From Nymphalis io (lineage: Eukaryota > Arthropoda > Insecta > Lepidoptera > Nymphalidae): 64,000 nt of DNA. Below, piece by piece: positions 62,991-64,000 of the stretch. Each line of letters opens with the position of its first letter. The first letter of the stretch is position 1. The stretch lies in assembly GCF_905147045.1 (NCBI RefSeq), contig NC_065902.1:12655377-12719376 (forward strand), given 5' to 3'. The position numbers were made by a program, and so were the translations under genes. The notes below the pieces were generated by a model. It was given only the letters and a program-made list of their open reading frames with translations. It was not told the DNA's origin and searched no databases.

Positions 62991-63028
62991 AACTACTAGA
63001 CTATAATATATATATATAACAAAGTTGC

Positions 63029-63160
63029 CGTGGAGTACCGGCTTAGAATAGTACTCCCCCAATCTCATCCCGTGGGTGTCGTAAGAGGCGACTGAGGGAC
63101 GGGGAAAAGGGGTGATGGGCAGCAGCGTCCCCCCCCCCCCCCATAAACAAGCCATTGTGA
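63029..63160 (+). repeat. LINE 5'-leader-like fragment with 14-C run
   Basis: CCCGTGGGTGTCGTAAGAGG-CGACTGAGGGA matches the leader of the 47970 LINE (48041-48071) almost exactly, but the flanks differ. Poly-C at 63129-63142. Confidence 0.5.
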
Positions 63161-63234
63161 CCCAGCCAAATCCCGCCCTAAACGAAAATTGACTCAGTAA
63201 AATTTACTTGTGAGTGTTTAGTGGACTAGCGCCG

Positions 63235-63560
63235 GTGTCGTTCACTAAAACTTTCTAAAATCTAGCCAAACGATTACAGCAGATATATATTGTCAGTAAC
63301 TGCAAACTATGAAGGAAGAACTAGCTGCTAAATAACCGAGATTGGTCAATCGCTCTAGGCCACTGCTGCTTCACGACAACGCAAGCCCACAGATTACCAT
63401 TTTTTCCGGAATTTGGACAACTTCTTACAAGGAAGAAAATTCAACTCCGATACGGCAGTCCAAACCGCCTTCAAAGAGCTTATTGATTCGCGCCCCCATG
63501 GTTTTTTTAGTAAAGGGATCAATGAACTACCTATGAGATGGCAAAAGTACTTACTTTGAT
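63235..63560 (+). pseudogene. mariner transposase relic
   Basis: Frames read QTITADIYCQ, then RLVNRSRPLLLHDNASPQ (catalytic HDNA), then DYHFFRNLDNFLQGRKF, and GFFSKGINELPMRWQKYL with a stop. This is a mariner C-terminal half with internal stops. The segment between HDNA and DYHFF is shorter than normal, so a deletion has removed the region before the last catalytic Asp. It lies in gene 2's last visible intron. Confidence 0.8.
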
Positions 63561-63649
63561 TAATTAAATATATTTTATAAAAAAAAAAATTACTTATATT
63601 CCTCCCGTACAAAACGCCAATTTCATATTTTAGGACCTAATAATTCATC

Positions 63650-63715
63650 CTTCTGACATTGCCAATGTCTACGGTATGAGGCGAATTTACCATCAAGTGA
63701 GTGTGCTCATCTTCT
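63650..63715 (+). repeat. SINE family A tail relic
   Basis: TGACATTGCCAATGTCTACGG...TTTACCATCAAGTGAG. Follows a ttttag that might be mistaken for an acceptor. Confidence 0.5.
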
Positions 63716-64000
63716 AAGACAATTTTAAAAAGAAAATACAGTTTTGTATTTTTAATTTAATAAATGCGGACTATAAACATAGAAGTGCATTCAAAAATAC
63801 ACAATATATTCATCGTCGGGTTCAATGCAGTTATAAAATTCATAGCGTTGCACATTCTTGCACCTCAGGCATTTCTCGGAGCGCCCAACGAAAAATATTT
63901 GTGGTTATTTAAGATTTCCCGGTCACTGTTAGCTTGAAATATTCTCAACAAAACGTATTCTATATATTCTTTAACGATACATAAAAACTTAAACAAATTT

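Noticed and set aside
63635..63719. Possible final exon of gene 2 after ttttag at 63631
   Set aside because: The frame (DLIIHPSDIANVYG...) does not match the TM12 motif W-R-x-x-F of gene 1 exon 11, and the sequence is a degenerate SINE A tail.

Overview
This is AT-rich eukaryotic DNA with spliced host genes, most likely from a moth or butterfly. The reasons are GT-AG introns, several dense SINE families, RTE, CR1/Jockey-type and R1-clade LINEs, Ty3/Gypsy elements and mariner remnants of the kinds common in lepidopteran genomes. No bacterial or organellar features were seen.

Two host genes can be reconstructed, both on the + strand and both members of the SLC17 / putative inorganic phosphate cotransporter branch of the major facilitator superfamily. 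Gene 1 (4843-22814) is complete: 12 exons, GT-AG introns, matching phases and a continuous 511-codon frame. Gene 2 (from 54710, running past the right edge) has 9 exons in view, encoding 477 residues. The two share intron phases and many exact exon lengths (180, 139 and 150 nt), so they are tandem paralogues. About 32 kb of repeat-filled DNA separates them, with no other convincing host gene.

Layout: 1-2.3 kb, 3' part of a Ty3/Gypsy element; 2.8-4.25 kb, RTE LINE copy 1; 4.8-22.8 kb, gene 1 with introns full of SINEs, a long inverted repeat, an RTE copy with an open 380-codon frame, and LINE tails; 24.4-29.1 kb, a Ty3/Gypsy element with 436-bp LTRs that differ at only three positions but with part of its RT deleted; 29-34 kb, AT-rich with SINEs and a LINE tail; 34.3-38.8 kb, an R1-clade LINE on the - strand with a 12-bp target duplication and a nested SINE; 39-47.6 kb, sparse intergenic DNA with relics, including a Gypsy protease remnant; 47.97-51.67 kb, a CR1/Jockey-type LINE whose ORF2 is interrupted by only two stops; 53.2-53.7 kb, a LINE tail split by a SINE; 54.7-62.65 kb, gene 2; 63.2-63.6 kb, a mariner relic.

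The strongest pattern beyond ordinary annotation is that two SINE families carry 3' ends resembling two different LINEs in the same window. SINE family A shares a 19-nt hairpin-forming tail motif with the CR1/Jockey LINE. SINE family B shares its CAGCAGTGG...GGCTGTT tail with the RTE. This suggests two parallel SINE-LINE dependencies. Family names here (A, B, C, D) are local labels.
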